36,027 nucleotides of DNA from Leptolyngbya sp. FACHB-321 (GCF_014695975.1 NZ_JACJPI010000068.1:1-36027), one strand, 5' to 3'. Counted from the stretch's first letter, positions 16,801 to 24,359 are shown. A program made the numbers and translations. The notes: a model not told the origin generated them from the sequence alone.

Positions 16801-16915
16801 CCTATACTTTGATGCTGATGGCCTTGGCGGGGCAGGACAGACATTAGTTGCTACTCTGTCAGCCAATGTCCCAACAAATAGCGGCGTAAGCGCTACCAAC
16901 ATTCAGGTGATTTGA
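13880..16915 (+). CDS. Large RTX (hemolysin-type calcium-binding) repeat protein
   Basis: A 1011-residue acidic protein with no N-terminal signal peptide. Canonical GGxGxDxLx nonapeptides occur near residues 95-145 (FGGDGNDVLTGGD), 250-275, 460-480, and in a C-terminal block near 870-905 (GAAGNDSVNGGAGHDLLIGG). This is followed by DILADFEANDFIQL and LYFDADGLGGAGQ, typical of type I-secreted proteins. Between the blocks a domain of about 211 residues is repeated three times. The features predict calcium-dependent folding outside the cell after type I secretion. No ABC exporter or membrane fusion protein is in the window. The start has a good Shine-Dalgarno sequence (AAGGAG). The gene could be a surface-layer or adhesion component. 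No enzymatic domain was found. Confidence 0.92.
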   Translation: MAISAIFSAAQGILSIFGDSLDNTVTVSRDAAGTILINGGAVTIFGGTPTVANTTLLQGFGLAGNDQLILNEANGALPKVNLFGAIDNDVLAGSSGADQLFGEDGNDTLLGQGGNDLLFGGDGNDVLTGGDADDQMFGQAGNDRLIWDPGDDTDLFEGGDGIDTAEVNGGNGAEAFTVNANGTRVRFDRVNPAPFSIDIGTTESLVINANGGDDTITAGNGLAALISIVADGGAGNDTILSGDGADVLFGGDGNDIIDGNRGNDVGFLGAGDDVFIWDPGDGNDVVEGQAGLDTMQLNGNAANENIDISANGGRVRFFRDIAAVVMDLDDVERINFEALGGTDNIIVNDLSGTDTQQINLNLAGVLGGAAGDAQVDTVVLNGTNGANAIDVLGQNGNINVSGLPALVSLQKVEGIDHLVINGNGGNDTISAATLVTPVNLTIDGGAGNDILIGSNLADVFLGGDGNDFVDGRRGDDVAFLGTGNDVFLWNPGDGNDTIEGQAGIDEMLFNGNGANETIDISANGGRARFFRDVANVVMDTNDVERITFNAFDGRDTININDLSGIDVNLIRFDVSGGPNVPFETSSDQVTVNSTVGNDTIAIATVNGEIVISGLSAQVQIAGIRAGFDNLTINGLAGNDVIDASKLAANLFQQRFPDGRLTLDGGDGTDLFVGSAGEDVFLGGRGNDVALMGAGDDLFVWNPGDDNDVLEGQAGFDTMFFNGANVNENIDIAANGSRIRFFRDVANVTMDLNNVENTLFKALGGADNIVVNDLSGTDAKQVNIDLAGLINGETGDGQTDTITIQGTNAQDLILISSVGSFVNVTGLSAVTRIRQADNDVLVINGNAGDDAIDASSLTTTTLRLTLNGDNGNDTIWGAAGNDSVNGGAGHDLLIGGLGTDTLSGGNGTDRYRFNNLSEGGDILADFEANDFIQLRASNFGGGLVAGQTISNDQFRVGDAAQDANDRLIFNGSTRSLYFDADGLGGAGQTLVATLSANVPTNSGVSATNIQVI
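14630..16480 (+). repeat. Three diverged repeats of about 635 bp within the RTX gene
   Basis: The block GAGDDVFIWDPGDGND recurs starting near 14686, 15318 and 15955 (spacings 632 and 637 bases), with a weaker version near 14305. Each copy continues with VEGQAGxDTM, ISANGGRxRFFRD, VMDxxDVE and VNDLSGTD. The period of about 211 residues indicates duplication of a whole domain, not only of the nonapeptides. Confidence 0.85.
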
Positions 16916-17004
16916 GCAGATCGTGGTTACGATTCTAGCGATCGCTCCCTGATCCCTCTCAATCCTCACATTTCCATCAATCAATTCATCAAAGGGATTA
17001 TGCA

Positions 17005-18471
17005 ATGCTTTCTACAATGTCCTCTGCTCAACTGGGGGTGGAACTAGCTTTTACCAGTCTCAATTCTGAGGTTGAAATTGATGATTTGCCCATAGAAGGT
17101 AACATTCCCCGCTGGCTTAAAGGAAGTCTGTTTCGCAATGGCCCGGCTAAATTTGAGACTGGTCAAGCGAGCTACAATCACTGGTTCGATGGTCTGGCGA
17201 TGGTACACCGCTATTCGTTCCGAGACGGCCAAATCGCCTACCGCAACCGTTTTCTACGCACGTCTCCCTACACTCAAATGATGTCTACCGGGCAGCTTAG
17301 TTCCGGCTTTGAGACGGTTCAGCCAACCTCTTTAGGCAAACGTATCCTCAAGATGTCTTTAGAGATGCTCGGTCAGAAAACGGGACAGACTTACAACACC
17401 AATGTTAATGTGATTTGCTTAGCCGATCAATTTATGGCTCTGACTGAGCAACCTGTACCCACGGTTTTTGATCCCATCACGCTTGAAACCCGGGGAGCCT
17501 TTTACTTCGATGATACTCTCTTTGGGCATCTCTCATGTGGGCATCCGCAGTATGACGACCAACAGCAGGAATACATCAATTACGTCACTTGTTTTGGACC
17601 CATCAATACCTATAATCTTTATCGGGTTAAGGCAATGAGCCGCCAACGGAGCTTAATTGCAAGAATTCCGGTGCGATCGCCCTGCTATATGCATAGTTTT
17701 GCTGCCACTGAGAACTTCATCATCCTGGTCGAATTTCCGCTGGTGGTGAAATCGCTCCCAGCTATCTTTGGGGGAAAAGCGCCGATGCAATGCTTGAGTT
17801 GGGAACCTCGGCGTGGCACTAACTTTCGGGTCATTCACAAGCACAGTGGTGATCAGGTTGCTCGTTTTCAAAGCGAAGCATGTTTTGCGTTCCATCACAT
17901 CAATGCCTATGAAGAAGGCAATGAAATTGTGGTTGATCTTGCCGCTTCTGACCAACCAGATTTGATGTACAAGTCGTATCTCAAACCATTAAAGTCTGCG
18001 ACCCGGTCTAAGGATCATCCACTTGCAGAGTATCGACGCTACCGTTTACCGCTCCAAAAGCCTTCTTGCAAGGCTGAAGTTGGTTATGAATTGCTCTCTG
18101 AGCAGTTGATTGAAATGGTTTGCATCAACCAGGGTCGTTGTCGTTCACGAGACTACCGCTACGCGTATGCCGTTAGCCATAACCGCAACTGGCCAACTCT
18201 AGTCGGTCAACTAGTCAAAATTGATGTAAAAAATTGCAGCGATCAAGCATGGTTTGAGCCAAACACCTATCCTGGTGAACCCCTCTTCGTGGCTGCTCCT
18301 AATGGCACTGCTGAAGATGACGGGGTAATCCTTAGCGTCGTGCTGGATGCCGCCAAAAAGCGATCGTTTCTACTGGTACTTCACGCACAATCATTCAAAG
18401 AATTAGGACGTGCTTATTTACCCCATCACGTTCCACTTGAGTTTCATGGCTTGTTCGTGGAAGAAATTTGA
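17005..18471 (+). CDS. Carotenoid oxygenase (retinal pigment epithelial membrane protein family)
   Basis: A 488-residue carotenoid cleavage dioxygenase. The N-terminal signature is GNIPRWLKGSLFRNGPAKFE, then NHWFDGLAMVHRYSF. The four histidine ligands of the catalytic iron are present: H180 (SCGHPQ), H230 (YMHSF), H297 (AFHHINAY) and H481 (EFHGLF). The family splits carotenoids or apocarotenoids at a double bond; this sequence resembles the 15,15'-cleaving group that yields retinal-type products, though the bond cut cannot be read from sequence. It starts 89 bases after the RTX gene on the same strand, so they may be co-transcribed. A second ATG lies four codons in. AAAGGGA upstream may serve as ribosome-binding site. 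Confidence 0.93.
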   Translation: MLSTMSSAQLGVELAFTSLNSEVEIDDLPIEGNIPRWLKGSLFRNGPAKFETGQASYNHWFDGLAMVHRYSFRDGQIAYRNRFLRTSPYTQMMSTGQLSSGFETVQPTSLGKRILKMSLEMLGQKTGQTYNTNVNVICLADQFMALTEQPVPTVFDPITLETRGAFYFDDTLFGHLSCGHPQYDDQQQEYINYVTCFGPINTYNLYRVKAMSRQRSLIARIPVRSPCYMHSFAATENFIILVEFPLVVKSLPAIFGGKAPMQCLSWEPRRGTNFRVIHKHSGDQVARFQSEACFAFHHINAYEEGNEIVVDLAASDQPDLMYKSYLKPLKSATRSKDHPLAEYRRYRLPLQKPSCKAEVGYELLSEQLIEMVCINQGRCRSRDYRYAYAVSHNRNWPTLVGQLVKIDVKNCSDQAWFEPNTYPGEPLFVAAPNGTAEDDGVILSVVLDAAKKRSFLLVLHAQSFKELGRAYLPHHVPLEFHGLFVEEI

Positions 18472-18543
18472 ACGTTTTACATCGAACAATACGGTCAGTT
18501 TGAGCGAGCTTGCACCGTTTAATCAATCGAACCCTTACTTACT

Positions 18544-19020
18544 ATGATTCATCATCTTTCCATCACGGCTCATAATCCTCAGCATGTTGCCCAGATTCTA
18601 GCAGAACTGCTTCAGGGAGAAGCCTTTCCGTTTCCTGCTGCTAACGTTCCCAATAGTTACGTTGCCGTTCCCCTTGACTCCTACGGAACAACTGTTGATG
18701 TGCATCCGTTCAACACTGAACTTCTCCCTGGTTCTGGCGAGAATGGCTTTCAACTTAAACCAAACCCTGATGCATCAATTTATACGGCTACTCACGCTGC
18801 CATTTCAGTACCAACCAGTGAGGAGCAAATCTGCGAGATCGCGGCTCGTGAAGGTTGGCGAAGTGTCAAGCGGAGCGGCTTTTTTGATGTGATTGAAGTT
18901 TGGCTCGAAAACCGTGTTTTGATTGAATTATTACCCCCTACATTCGCCGATCAATATCTTGCTTTTATGGAACCACAGGCATTAAAGCGATTCTTGGCAG
19001 CCAAGGGTACTGTTAAGTGA
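18544..19020 (+). CDS. VOC/glyoxalase-fold-like protein of unknown function
   Basis: A 158-residue protein beginning IHHLSITAHNPQHVAQILAEL, which resembles the first strand and helix of vicinal-oxygen-chelate proteins. Later segments (NGFQLKPNPDASIYTATHAAISVP, VIEVWLENRVLIELLPP) fit a second half with a metal-ligand-like histidine and a glutamate. There is no signal peptide or membrane segment. It follows the carotenoid oxygenase by 72 bases in the same direction. I know no specific function; the fold assignment is moderate only. Confidence 0.6.
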   Translation: MIHHLSITAHNPQHVAQILAELLQGEAFPFPAANVPNSYVAVPLDSYGTTVDVHPFNTELLPGSGENGFQLKPNPDASIYTATHAAISVPTSEEQICEIAAREGWRSVKRSGFFDVIEVWLENRVLIELLPPTFADQYLAFMEPQALKRFLAAKGTVK

Positions 19021-19110
19021 ATAGACACAGTTCATCACACAAACTCAAAAGGGTATTAATGATATCTAGCTACTGACCCCAACAGGATCTCAACTAATTT
19101 GATTTATCTC

Positions 19111-19638
19111 ATGGCATATTTACTTCACACTGAACGATTAAACCTGTGTCCTTGCCAGATGAGCGATCTTGATGCTGTCTACCAATTATGGAGTGAGGCT
19201 GCTGTGAGACGATTTCTCTTCGACGATCGTCAGATTTCGCTAGAGGAAGCGAGATCATTCATTGATGCAAGTATAGTAAGCTTTGCCAAACACGGTTATG
19301 GAATCTGGCTCTTCTTTGAGCACCAGAACAGCCATCTGGCAGGCTTTTCAGGACTGCTGAATAACTCACAAGAGCTACCAGGTATTATCTTTGGCACCCA
19401 ACCTCAATTTTGGAGGCGTGGCTATGCCAGAGAGGCTACGGTTTCAATATTTCGTTATGCATTTGATGTGCTTGGTTTGGAGAGCATAGTGGCAGATGTT
19501 GATGAATCTAACGAAGCTTCAATTCGAACACTTGAGGCATTGGGTATGTCGCGAACTCGAAAAGCGCTCGTCAATGGACACCCTTTGCTTTACTACGAAA
19601 TGCAATCAAGCGCACTGTTAAACAGGAAATTTAATTAA
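19111..19638 (+). CDS. GNAT-family N-acetyltransferase (RimJ/RimL type)
   Basis: A 175-residue protein. It starts with the family-typical LLHTERLNLCPCQMSDLDAVYQLW. The acetyl-CoA site is FWRRGYAREAT, in place of Q/RxxGxG/A, and is followed by FDVLGLESIVADVDESNEASIRTLEALGM, which is the usual C-terminal half. It acetylates an amine, perhaps a protein N-terminus, amino acid or small molecule; the substrate is unknown. I chose the ATG at 19111 over a TTG four codons earlier. It ends 12 bases before the DUF924 gene, so the two are probably co-transcribed. Confidence 0.9.
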   Translation: MAYLLHTERLNLCPCQMSDLDAVYQLWSEAAVRRFLFDDRQISLEEARSFIDASIVSFAKHGYGIWLFFEHQNSHLAGFSGLLNNSQELPGIIFGTQPQFWRRGYAREATVSIFRYAFDVLGLESIVADVDESNEASIRTLEALGMSRTRKALVNGHPLLYYEMQSSALLNRKFN

Positions 19639-19650
19639 GGAAGCTTTGTG

Positions 19651-20301
19651 ATGAGTATCAAACAATTTGAGGATGTGCTGCGATTCTGGTTTCCTGAGCA
19701 ATTGGATAGTGATCAAGCGACGCTAGTGCGACAGTGGAAACGATGGTTTCGTGGCGGCATGGATGCTGCCATTATCGAGCGTTTTCCATCACTGCTGGAG
19801 CAGGCAACGCGGGGCGAACTGGATAACTGGTCGCAAGAGCCACGATCGCGGCTGGCATTAATTCTCGTTCTTGACCAGTTCTCACGCACGATCCATCGGG
19901 GACTGGCTCAAGCATTCGCACAGGACGAGAAGGCTTGCTCACTAACGATCGAAGGGATCAACGGTAGTCATTATACGGCACTTGAAACTCCCTGTGAAAA
20001 GACCTTTTTCATCCTGCCACTGGGACATTCTGAGCAACTCAGTAACCTGAATCTAGTGGTCACGCTTGCGGATGAGTTGGTGCAGGAAGCACCCCAAGAG
20101 CAGCGTGCGTTGCTGGAGTTTTCTGCCGCGCAAGCATGCCGACATCGAGATATTATTTTTCAATTTGGACGACATCCTCACCGCAACGAGGTTCTAGGGC
20201 GAGAATCAACGCCAGAGGAACTAAAATACCTTGCAACTGGACAACTCGTCCATACCCGATCGATGCCACCCTACCTGTCGAAATTTCTCTCCAACCGCTG
20301 A
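19651..20301 (+). CDS. DUF924 family protein
   Basis: A 216-residue protein with the full set of DUF924 marks: VLRFWFPE at the N-terminus, KRWFRGGMDAAI, LALILVLDQFSRTIHRGLAQAFAQDEKA, FFILPLGHSE and FQFGRHPHRNEVLGRESTPEE. The fold is TPR-like and helical, with conserved aspartate, arginine and histidine residues, and no reaction is established. AAGGAAG about 10 bases upstream supports the ATG at 19651 (a GTG lies one codon earlier). It follows the GNAT gene closely. Confidence 0.92.
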   Translation: MSIKQFEDVLRFWFPEQLDSDQATLVRQWKRWFRGGMDAAIIERFPSLLEQATRGELDNWSQEPRSRLALILVLDQFSRTIHRGLAQAFAQDEKACSLTIEGINGSHYTALETPCEKTFFILPLGHSEQLSNLNLVVTLADELVQEAPQEQRALLEFSAAQACRHRDIIFQFGRHPHRNEVLGRESTPEELKYLATGQLVHTRSMPPYLSKFLSNR

Positions 20302-20600
20302 TACCGCTAAACTATTCTGCTTTTCAACCGCAAATCAGCTTATAGAGGGCAATCTCCCAGTACGCTTTCAACTAGAGTGTTTCACGTTTTCCATCTCAAA
20401 AGACCTTTGTTTAGTTACTGCTGTAGAAGTCCTAATCATTAGGAAACGACTGCAGTGGTTTAGCGCCTAGCCATCAGCCGCCAGCTTAGACGTGAGAGCT
20501 GAAAGCTGAGAGCTAACCGCTGAAAGCCAACCCAGCAGAACTTCCAAAAAGTAAATAGGGTCGCTTAGCTACTTCTTAAATCATCAACTTTAGGAGCGAA
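20302..20600. other. Intergenic region with palindrome and short repeats
   Basis: CCTAATCATTAGG at 20431-20443 is a perfect palindrome. Further on, GAGAGCTGAAAGCTGAGAGC and a nearby CTGAAAGCC form a short repeat of a type often seen between cyanobacterial genes. TTTAGGAG just before 20601 supplies a ribosome-binding site for the next gene. I see no coding sequence. Confidence 0.4.
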
Positions 20601-21107
20601 ATGATACCATTTCAAGTACGAGAAATCCATCACATTGCCCTGGTCTGTAAAGACATTGATCGAACGATCGATTTTTACACCAACATTATGGGGTTTAACT
20701 TAACCAGAGTTCACACCTTATCAGATGGGGGCAAGCACTATTCATTTGAAATGAGTCACGGTATTGAAATAGCATTTTTCTGGTTTCCCAACGCGCCTCA
20801 AACCGCACCAGGCATTGCTTCTGTGAAACCGGATGCGTGGCAAACAGGGAATATTACCACTGCTCATGCATCGATGCATCATTTGGCGTTCACGGTGCCG
20901 TTAGAAGCACTCGAAGAGTACCGAAACCAGCTTGAGACAAAGGATATTTTTGTCACTCCAGTGCTGCATCAAAAAGCCGATCGCTTTGGTCAACAGTCTG
21001 AATCTGACAATCCCTCAGCGACCGCGTCATTCTATTTCTTTGACCCCAACGGAATCTTGCTGGAGTTTGCAGCCAATGTCTGTGAATCAAGTAATCTCAT
21101 ATCATAA
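20601..21107 (+). CDS. VOC (glyoxalase/dioxygenase superfamily) protein
   Basis: A 168-residue protein with two beta-alpha-beta-beta-beta modules. The metal ligands are visible: a histidine at residue 10 or 11 (EIHHIALVCKD), H94 (SMHHLAFTVP) and E155 (ILLEFAAN). The middle has DFYTNIMGF, the usual first-module helix. The family includes glyoxalases, extradiol dioxygenases and antibiotic-resistance proteins, and the reaction cannot be told apart here. The gene lies 24 bases before the glycosyltransferase gene in the same direction, so the two are probably an operon and may act in one pathway. Confidence 0.9.
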   Translation: MIPFQVREIHHIALVCKDIDRTIDFYTNIMGFNLTRVHTLSDGGKHYSFEMSHGIEIAFFWFPNAPQTAPGIASVKPDAWQTGNITTAHASMHHLAFTVPLEALEEYRNQLETKDIFVTPVLHQKADRFGQQSESDNPSATASFYFFDPNGILLEFAANVCESSNLIS

Positions 21108-21131
21108 ATCTAGAAATTGGAGAGAAAAAAT

Positions 21132-22433
21132 ATGGCTCGTTTTCTACTTGGAACAATTCCGGTCATTGGGCATGTCAGTCCGGCTGTACCAGTGGTGCGT
21201 GAATTAATCAAACGGGGACATGAGGTGTGTTGGTACACTGGACAAGCGTTTCAAACCACCGTTGAGCAAACGGGAGCAAAATTTGCACCCATTCGGAGCT
21301 GGCTCGACTATTCAGATTTAAAGAATGTTCCTGAATCCGTAATGAAGCAACGTGACGGGATTGAAGGCGTGGAACGGCTAAAATTTGATCTAAAGAATTT
21401 TTTCATCGATCCGGCTGCGGGGCAAGTTAAGGATCTTTTAGACCTTCTGTATGAGTTTCCAGCCGATGTTTTGATTGCCGATTCCATGTTTCTAGGAATG
21501 GCATGGGTAGCAGAACAAAAACAGCTACCCTGGGCAGAGTTTGATTCATCGGCTTTAGCCTTGAGTAGCTGCGATACAGCTCCCTTTGGTTTGGGGTTGC
21601 AGCCTAGCAACACTTTATTTAGATGGCTGCGAAATCATGGTTTAAGGTGGTTCTTTCAACAAACAGTGCTGCGGCCACTAAGAGCTTACACCAACAATGT
21701 GCGATCGCAGGTAGGGCTGCCTCCTAGCCCCGTTTATTTCTTTGATCGCATGTCTCCTTTTCTCTACCTGTGTCCCTGCATTCCAGAGTTTGAATATCCC
21801 CGTAGTGATTTACCACCGCAAGTTCACTTCATTGGACCTTTGCTATCGCAACCAACCGCAGAGTTCACGCCTCCCCACTGGTGGGATGAACTGAACGGCA
21901 ATCGACCTGTCATTCACGTCACTCAGGGCACGATCGCCACAAATTTAAACGATTTGCTGGTGCCAGCGTTACGTGCGCTAGAAACTGAGGATGTCCTTGT
22001 GGTTGCAACGACTGGTGGAGCCGCAACCGACACACTCAACCTTCCGTTACTGCCTGCCCATGTCAGAATTGAACCATTCATACCCCATGCTCAGTTGTTG
22101 CCGCATGTAGATGTGATGATAACGAATGGCGGCTACAATGGGGTGCAAATAGCCCTGGCGCATGGCGTTCCTCTCGTTGTAGCAGGGCAAACTGAAGAGA
22201 AACCAGAGATTGCTGCACGGGTGGAATGGGCGCAAGTAGGCATTAATTTGAGAACTGGAACGCCCACTCCTGCACAGATTCAGAAGGCTGTTAAAACACT
22301 GCTGGTAGATTCTAGCTATCGTACTCGCGTTAAGCAGTTGCAAACCCAAATGCAACAGTATAATGCGCCTGCGATCGCGGCAAATTTGATCGAGCGATTA
22401 GCAGAGATAAAGCGACCTGTACTGAATACATGA
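21132..22433 (+). CDS. MGT-type glycosyltransferase (GT-B, family 1-like)
   Basis: A 433-residue GT-B fold enzyme. The N-terminal domain is ARFLLGTIPVIGHVSPAVPVVRELIKRGHEVCWYTG, typical of acceptor-binding halves. The C-terminal donor domain has VIHVTQGTIA, VRIEPFIPHAQLLPHVDVMITNGGYNGVQIALAHGVPLV and GQTEEKPEIAARV, the nucleotide-sugar binding segment of MGT/zeaxanthin-glucosyltransferase-like proteins. I chose the ATG at 21132 because GGAG lies nine bases before it; a TTG five codons upstream is less likely. With the VOC gene upstream and a carotenoid oxygenase in the same gene group, a lipid, carotenoid or polyketide acceptor is plausible but unproven. Its stop overlaps the next start (ATGATGA). 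Confidence 0.9.
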   Translation: MARFLLGTIPVIGHVSPAVPVVRELIKRGHEVCWYTGQAFQTTVEQTGAKFAPIRSWLDYSDLKNVPESVMKQRDGIEGVERLKFDLKNFFIDPAAGQVKDLLDLLYEFPADVLIADSMFLGMAWVAEQKQLPWAEFDSSALALSSCDTAPFGLGLQPSNTLFRWLRNHGLRWFFQQTVLRPLRAYTNNVRSQVGLPPSPVYFFDRMSPFLYLCPCIPEFEYPRSDLPPQVHFIGPLLSQPTAEFTPPHWWDELNGNRPVIHVTQGTIATNLNDLLVPALRALETEDVLVVATTGGAATDTLNLPLLPAHVRIEPFIPHAQLLPHVDVMITNGGYNGVQIALAHGVPLVVAGQTEEKPEIAARVEWAQVGINLRTGTPTPAQIQKAVKTLLVDSSYRTRVKQLQTQMQQYNAPAIAANLIERLAEIKRPVLNT

Positions 22434-22549
22434 TGAGTGAACTCATGCAGACTCAAATTCATCAGCAAAGAAAGAATTCGGGCCTTGCTGAATGGCAGGA
22501 TGAATTAGGTTGGAACTGGGACATCCGAGAATTTGAGCTAGTGCAATAA
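22430..22549 (+). pseudogene. Truncated gene start overlapping the glycosyltransferase stop
   Basis: An ATG at 22430 overlaps the TGA of the glycosyltransferase gene. The frame reads MMSELMQTQIHQQRKNSGLA and then EWQDELGW before entering the right end of the IS1-family element near 22513, ending at a TAA at 22547. The overlap suggests a coupled gene that the insertion cut after some 28 codons. I do not recognise the protein, and its remainder is not on the other side of the element. Confidence 0.35.
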
Positions 22550-23212
22550 CAATCGAACCGCATGTCTCAGCATGTCCTCGGCTTTGGAATAACACAACGT
22601 CTTGCGCTGCAACCGCGCTAGATAGTGCCGCAGTCGTGTGTTTTCCCCCTCAACCCGCGTCATGTACGTCTTGCTGATCATCTGGTCTCCATCAGGAATG
22701 AACTCTGGGTAGACCGACCAACCATCAGTGACGTAGAAGTAATATTGCCACGTTGCCACGCTTGCCCATAAGGGTGCAAAAGTCTTGCTGCTGTGGTCTC
22801 CTAACTCCCACCCTGGAATTCCGGGTCGGAAGTGATCAACGGCTGTCCAGAGCCAGATTTTGTTTTTTCGAGCCGACAAACGTTTCGAGTGCATCGAGTG
22901 CTCTAACTTCAGGAACGGCATCTAGAGCATCACTGCCCGAGAAGTGTACTCCGACTTGCTTGAGCCAGGAGATGACCGTAATGTGATGACCCCTTTGACT
23001 TGGTCAATGGCTTGAAAGCCCATGCCATTGACCGACATCTTCAAGCACTCTCGCTTCACATCATCGCTAGAGTGGGGCAGTGGCGCATAGTGATCCAGGC
23101 ATTGACGGCGGCAATCCACGCAGATGTGATTTTGCTTGCCTCTTCGCTTGCCATTTTTACGAATATGAGTCGAGTTGCATTCAGGACATTGCATCAGGAT
23201 TAACCTCAGTTC
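22511..23212 (-). mobile_element. IS1-family insertion sequence, probably inactive
   Basis: About 700 bp, the usual IS1 size, containing an insA-insB type gene. The ends read GGAACTGGGACATCC (22512-22526) and, inverted, GAACTGAGGTTAATCC near 23197-23212, an imperfect terminal repeat. One end falls just inside the truncated gene after the glycosyltransferase, the other at the very start of a Tn3-type transposase fragment. No clear 8-9 bp target duplication is visible, so the flanks may have been rearranged. Confidence 0.65.
22538..23194 (-). pseudogene. IS1-family transposase (InsA-InsB type), frame-disrupted
   Basis: The first part is InsA-like: a zinc ribbon CPECNSTHIRKNGKRRGKQ with CVDC, then a helical part with ECLKMSVNGMGFQAI. 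After QVKGV near 22987 the homology moves to another frame (HHITVISWLKQVGVHF, LETFVGSKK). At the A6C run (22862-22868) it moves back to the InsB part, KNKIWLWTAVDHFRPGIPGW, with the catalytic DDE segments FYVTDGWSVYP and SKTYMTRVEGENTRLRHYLA. A6C is the classic site of IS1 programmed frameshifting, but the break near 22987 is not, and the net frame is the same before and after. It ends at 22538. Confidence 0.85.
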
Positions 23213-23600
23213 ATCCCTCTATTCTGCAACGCCAGAGTTCGTCTGATCATAGCGATGAACTATACACTCCCACCACCGAAGAAGTAGCCTTTGCTCAAGC
23301 TCAGGTTGCTAGCAAAGCTGGCTTATTCCGCTTACTGATCCTCTTCAAAGCCTTTCAACGTTTAGGTTATTTCCCACCTTCAGCATTCATTCCCGCTCCA
23401 GCGATTAGCCACCTCCGCCATTGGTTAAAGTTACCCGCTCAGGTTTCTCCGCTTGCTCCACTGCGCACTCTACACCGCTATCAGCAAGCCATTCGCGATT
23501 ACTTCAGGTCAATGCTTATAATCAGACTGCCCAACAGGTCGCCACGGCAGCCATCACCAAAGCCACTCAGGTGATGGATCATCGATCGAGAAGCATACAC
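23204..23600 (+). pseudogene. N-terminal fragment of a Tn3-family transposase
   Basis: Directly after the IS1 end the plus strand reads LTSVHPSILQRQSSS, then LYTPTTEEVAFAQAQVASKA, GLFRLLILFKAFQRLGYFPP and HRYQQAIRDY. This matches the N-terminal (DUF4158) region of Tn3-type TnpA proteins, which usually begin MTSIH.... Near 23510 the frame shifts to LQVNAYNQTAQQVATAAITK and homology ends soon after. The IS1 end replaces the start codon. The catalytic C-terminal two thirds are absent, and I see no 38-bp Tn3 ends. A short frame at 23603-23665 (MSKAEYVEAVMQKAWSQAAR) follows and is unassigned. Confidence 0.65.
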
Positions 23601-23810
23601 TATGAGCAAAGCGGAGTACGTCGAGGCTGTCATGCAGAAAGCTTGGAGCCAAGCAGCCCGCTAAAGTACTCTAGCTCAGTAAGTCGGTAGTTCAGATTAA
23701 TTGTAAGAAGGGGGAGTAGGGCTATGCTCCCAGACAGGGGATGGAACCCCCTCCACTTCCAAAACTATCTTTAATACACCCAGCTGCTTATGTCATCTCT
23801 AGGAAAGCCC

Positions 23811-23837
23811 AGCAAGTCTGTTTAAAGCAGACTTGCT
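23811..23837. terminator. 10-bp-stem hairpin in decayed region
   Basis: AGCAAGTCTG (23811-23820) and CAGACTTGCT (23828-23837) are exact complements around TTTAAAG. No gene ends nearby, so it may be a terminator left from a lost gene. Confidence 0.35.
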
Positions 23838-23882
23838 CCTAAGTTAAAAGGTGGAAAGTCAGGCTTAGTAGAGGATTAAGGC

Positions 23883-24241
23883 GATTAAAATTTGTGCCAC
23901 CAATTTGATAGCATTTTAACAGAGCAATTTCTGCGAATTATCAAAATTTGATGGAAACTTGCTTCAGGTTTAGAGTGTAGTAGTGTCAAATCTTCTCCCA
24001 GCAATGTTCTGAGTGATCGCAAATTTTGCGCCACTGATTTACGAACGCTTAAACATAAGATTTTTTGCCAAAAACGTTTTTCTTCTAAAAGGCAATAAAT
24101 TTGTGCCACCAATTTGCAAAACCTGAGCAGTGAGAGGTAAAAGAGATAAAAACGCTGAAAGCTCTTTAGATAAATGGTTTCAGGCTTTGGAGGACTGTGC
24201 CACCCATTTGCGAATTGTGCCATATTTTTTAGCTATTCACA
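23883..24241. mobile_element. Transposon end with repeated GTGGCAC boxes
   Basis: Read on the minus strand from 24241, the sequence starts TGTGAATAGC, then ATGGCACAATTCGCAAATGG, and shows four or five spaced boxes: GTGGCACAG near 24196, TGCAAATTGGTGGCACAAAT near 24100, AAATCAGTGGCGCAAAAT near 24022, and AAATTGGTGGCACAAAT near 23891. The terminal 50 bp are about 85-90 percent identical to the right end of the 218-bp element at 4.0-4.25 kb. Multiple same-direction boxes behind a TGT terminus are characteristic of Tn7/Mu-type ends. The other end and the transposase are not in the window. The end interrupts a GNAT gene. Confidence 0.5.
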
Positions 24242-24359
24242 AATGTCGATTGCAATGGTCGAAACTGGTGGTGATCCAGGTCATGCGCCCGCCCGACATA
24301 CCTATGAAAAACTCGGTTTCAGACTATTACCGATCGCCCGTTATTTCAAGAAGCTATAA
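24242..24359 (+). pseudogene. C-terminal fragment of a GNAT acetyltransferase
   Basis: Thirty-eight codons, SIAMVETGGDPGHAPARHTY and then EKLGFRLLPIARYFKKL, form the standard end of a GNAT protein (strand 5, helix 4 and the final strands). The homology starts at the base next to the transposon terminus, so insertion removed the N-terminal two thirds. No N-terminal counterpart is found elsewhere in the window. Confidence 0.75.

Noticed and set aside
23885-24223. Minus-strand frame of 112 codons
   Set aside because: It translates the AT-rich transposon end with its GTGGCAC boxes and has no protein-like features.
4035-24241. A single 20.2-kb transposon bounded by the left TGTGAATG end and the right TGTGAATAG end
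   Set aside because: The flanking bases do not form a target duplication, the GNAT front half is not left of 4034, and no transposase lies between. It is mentioned only as a possibility within a finding.
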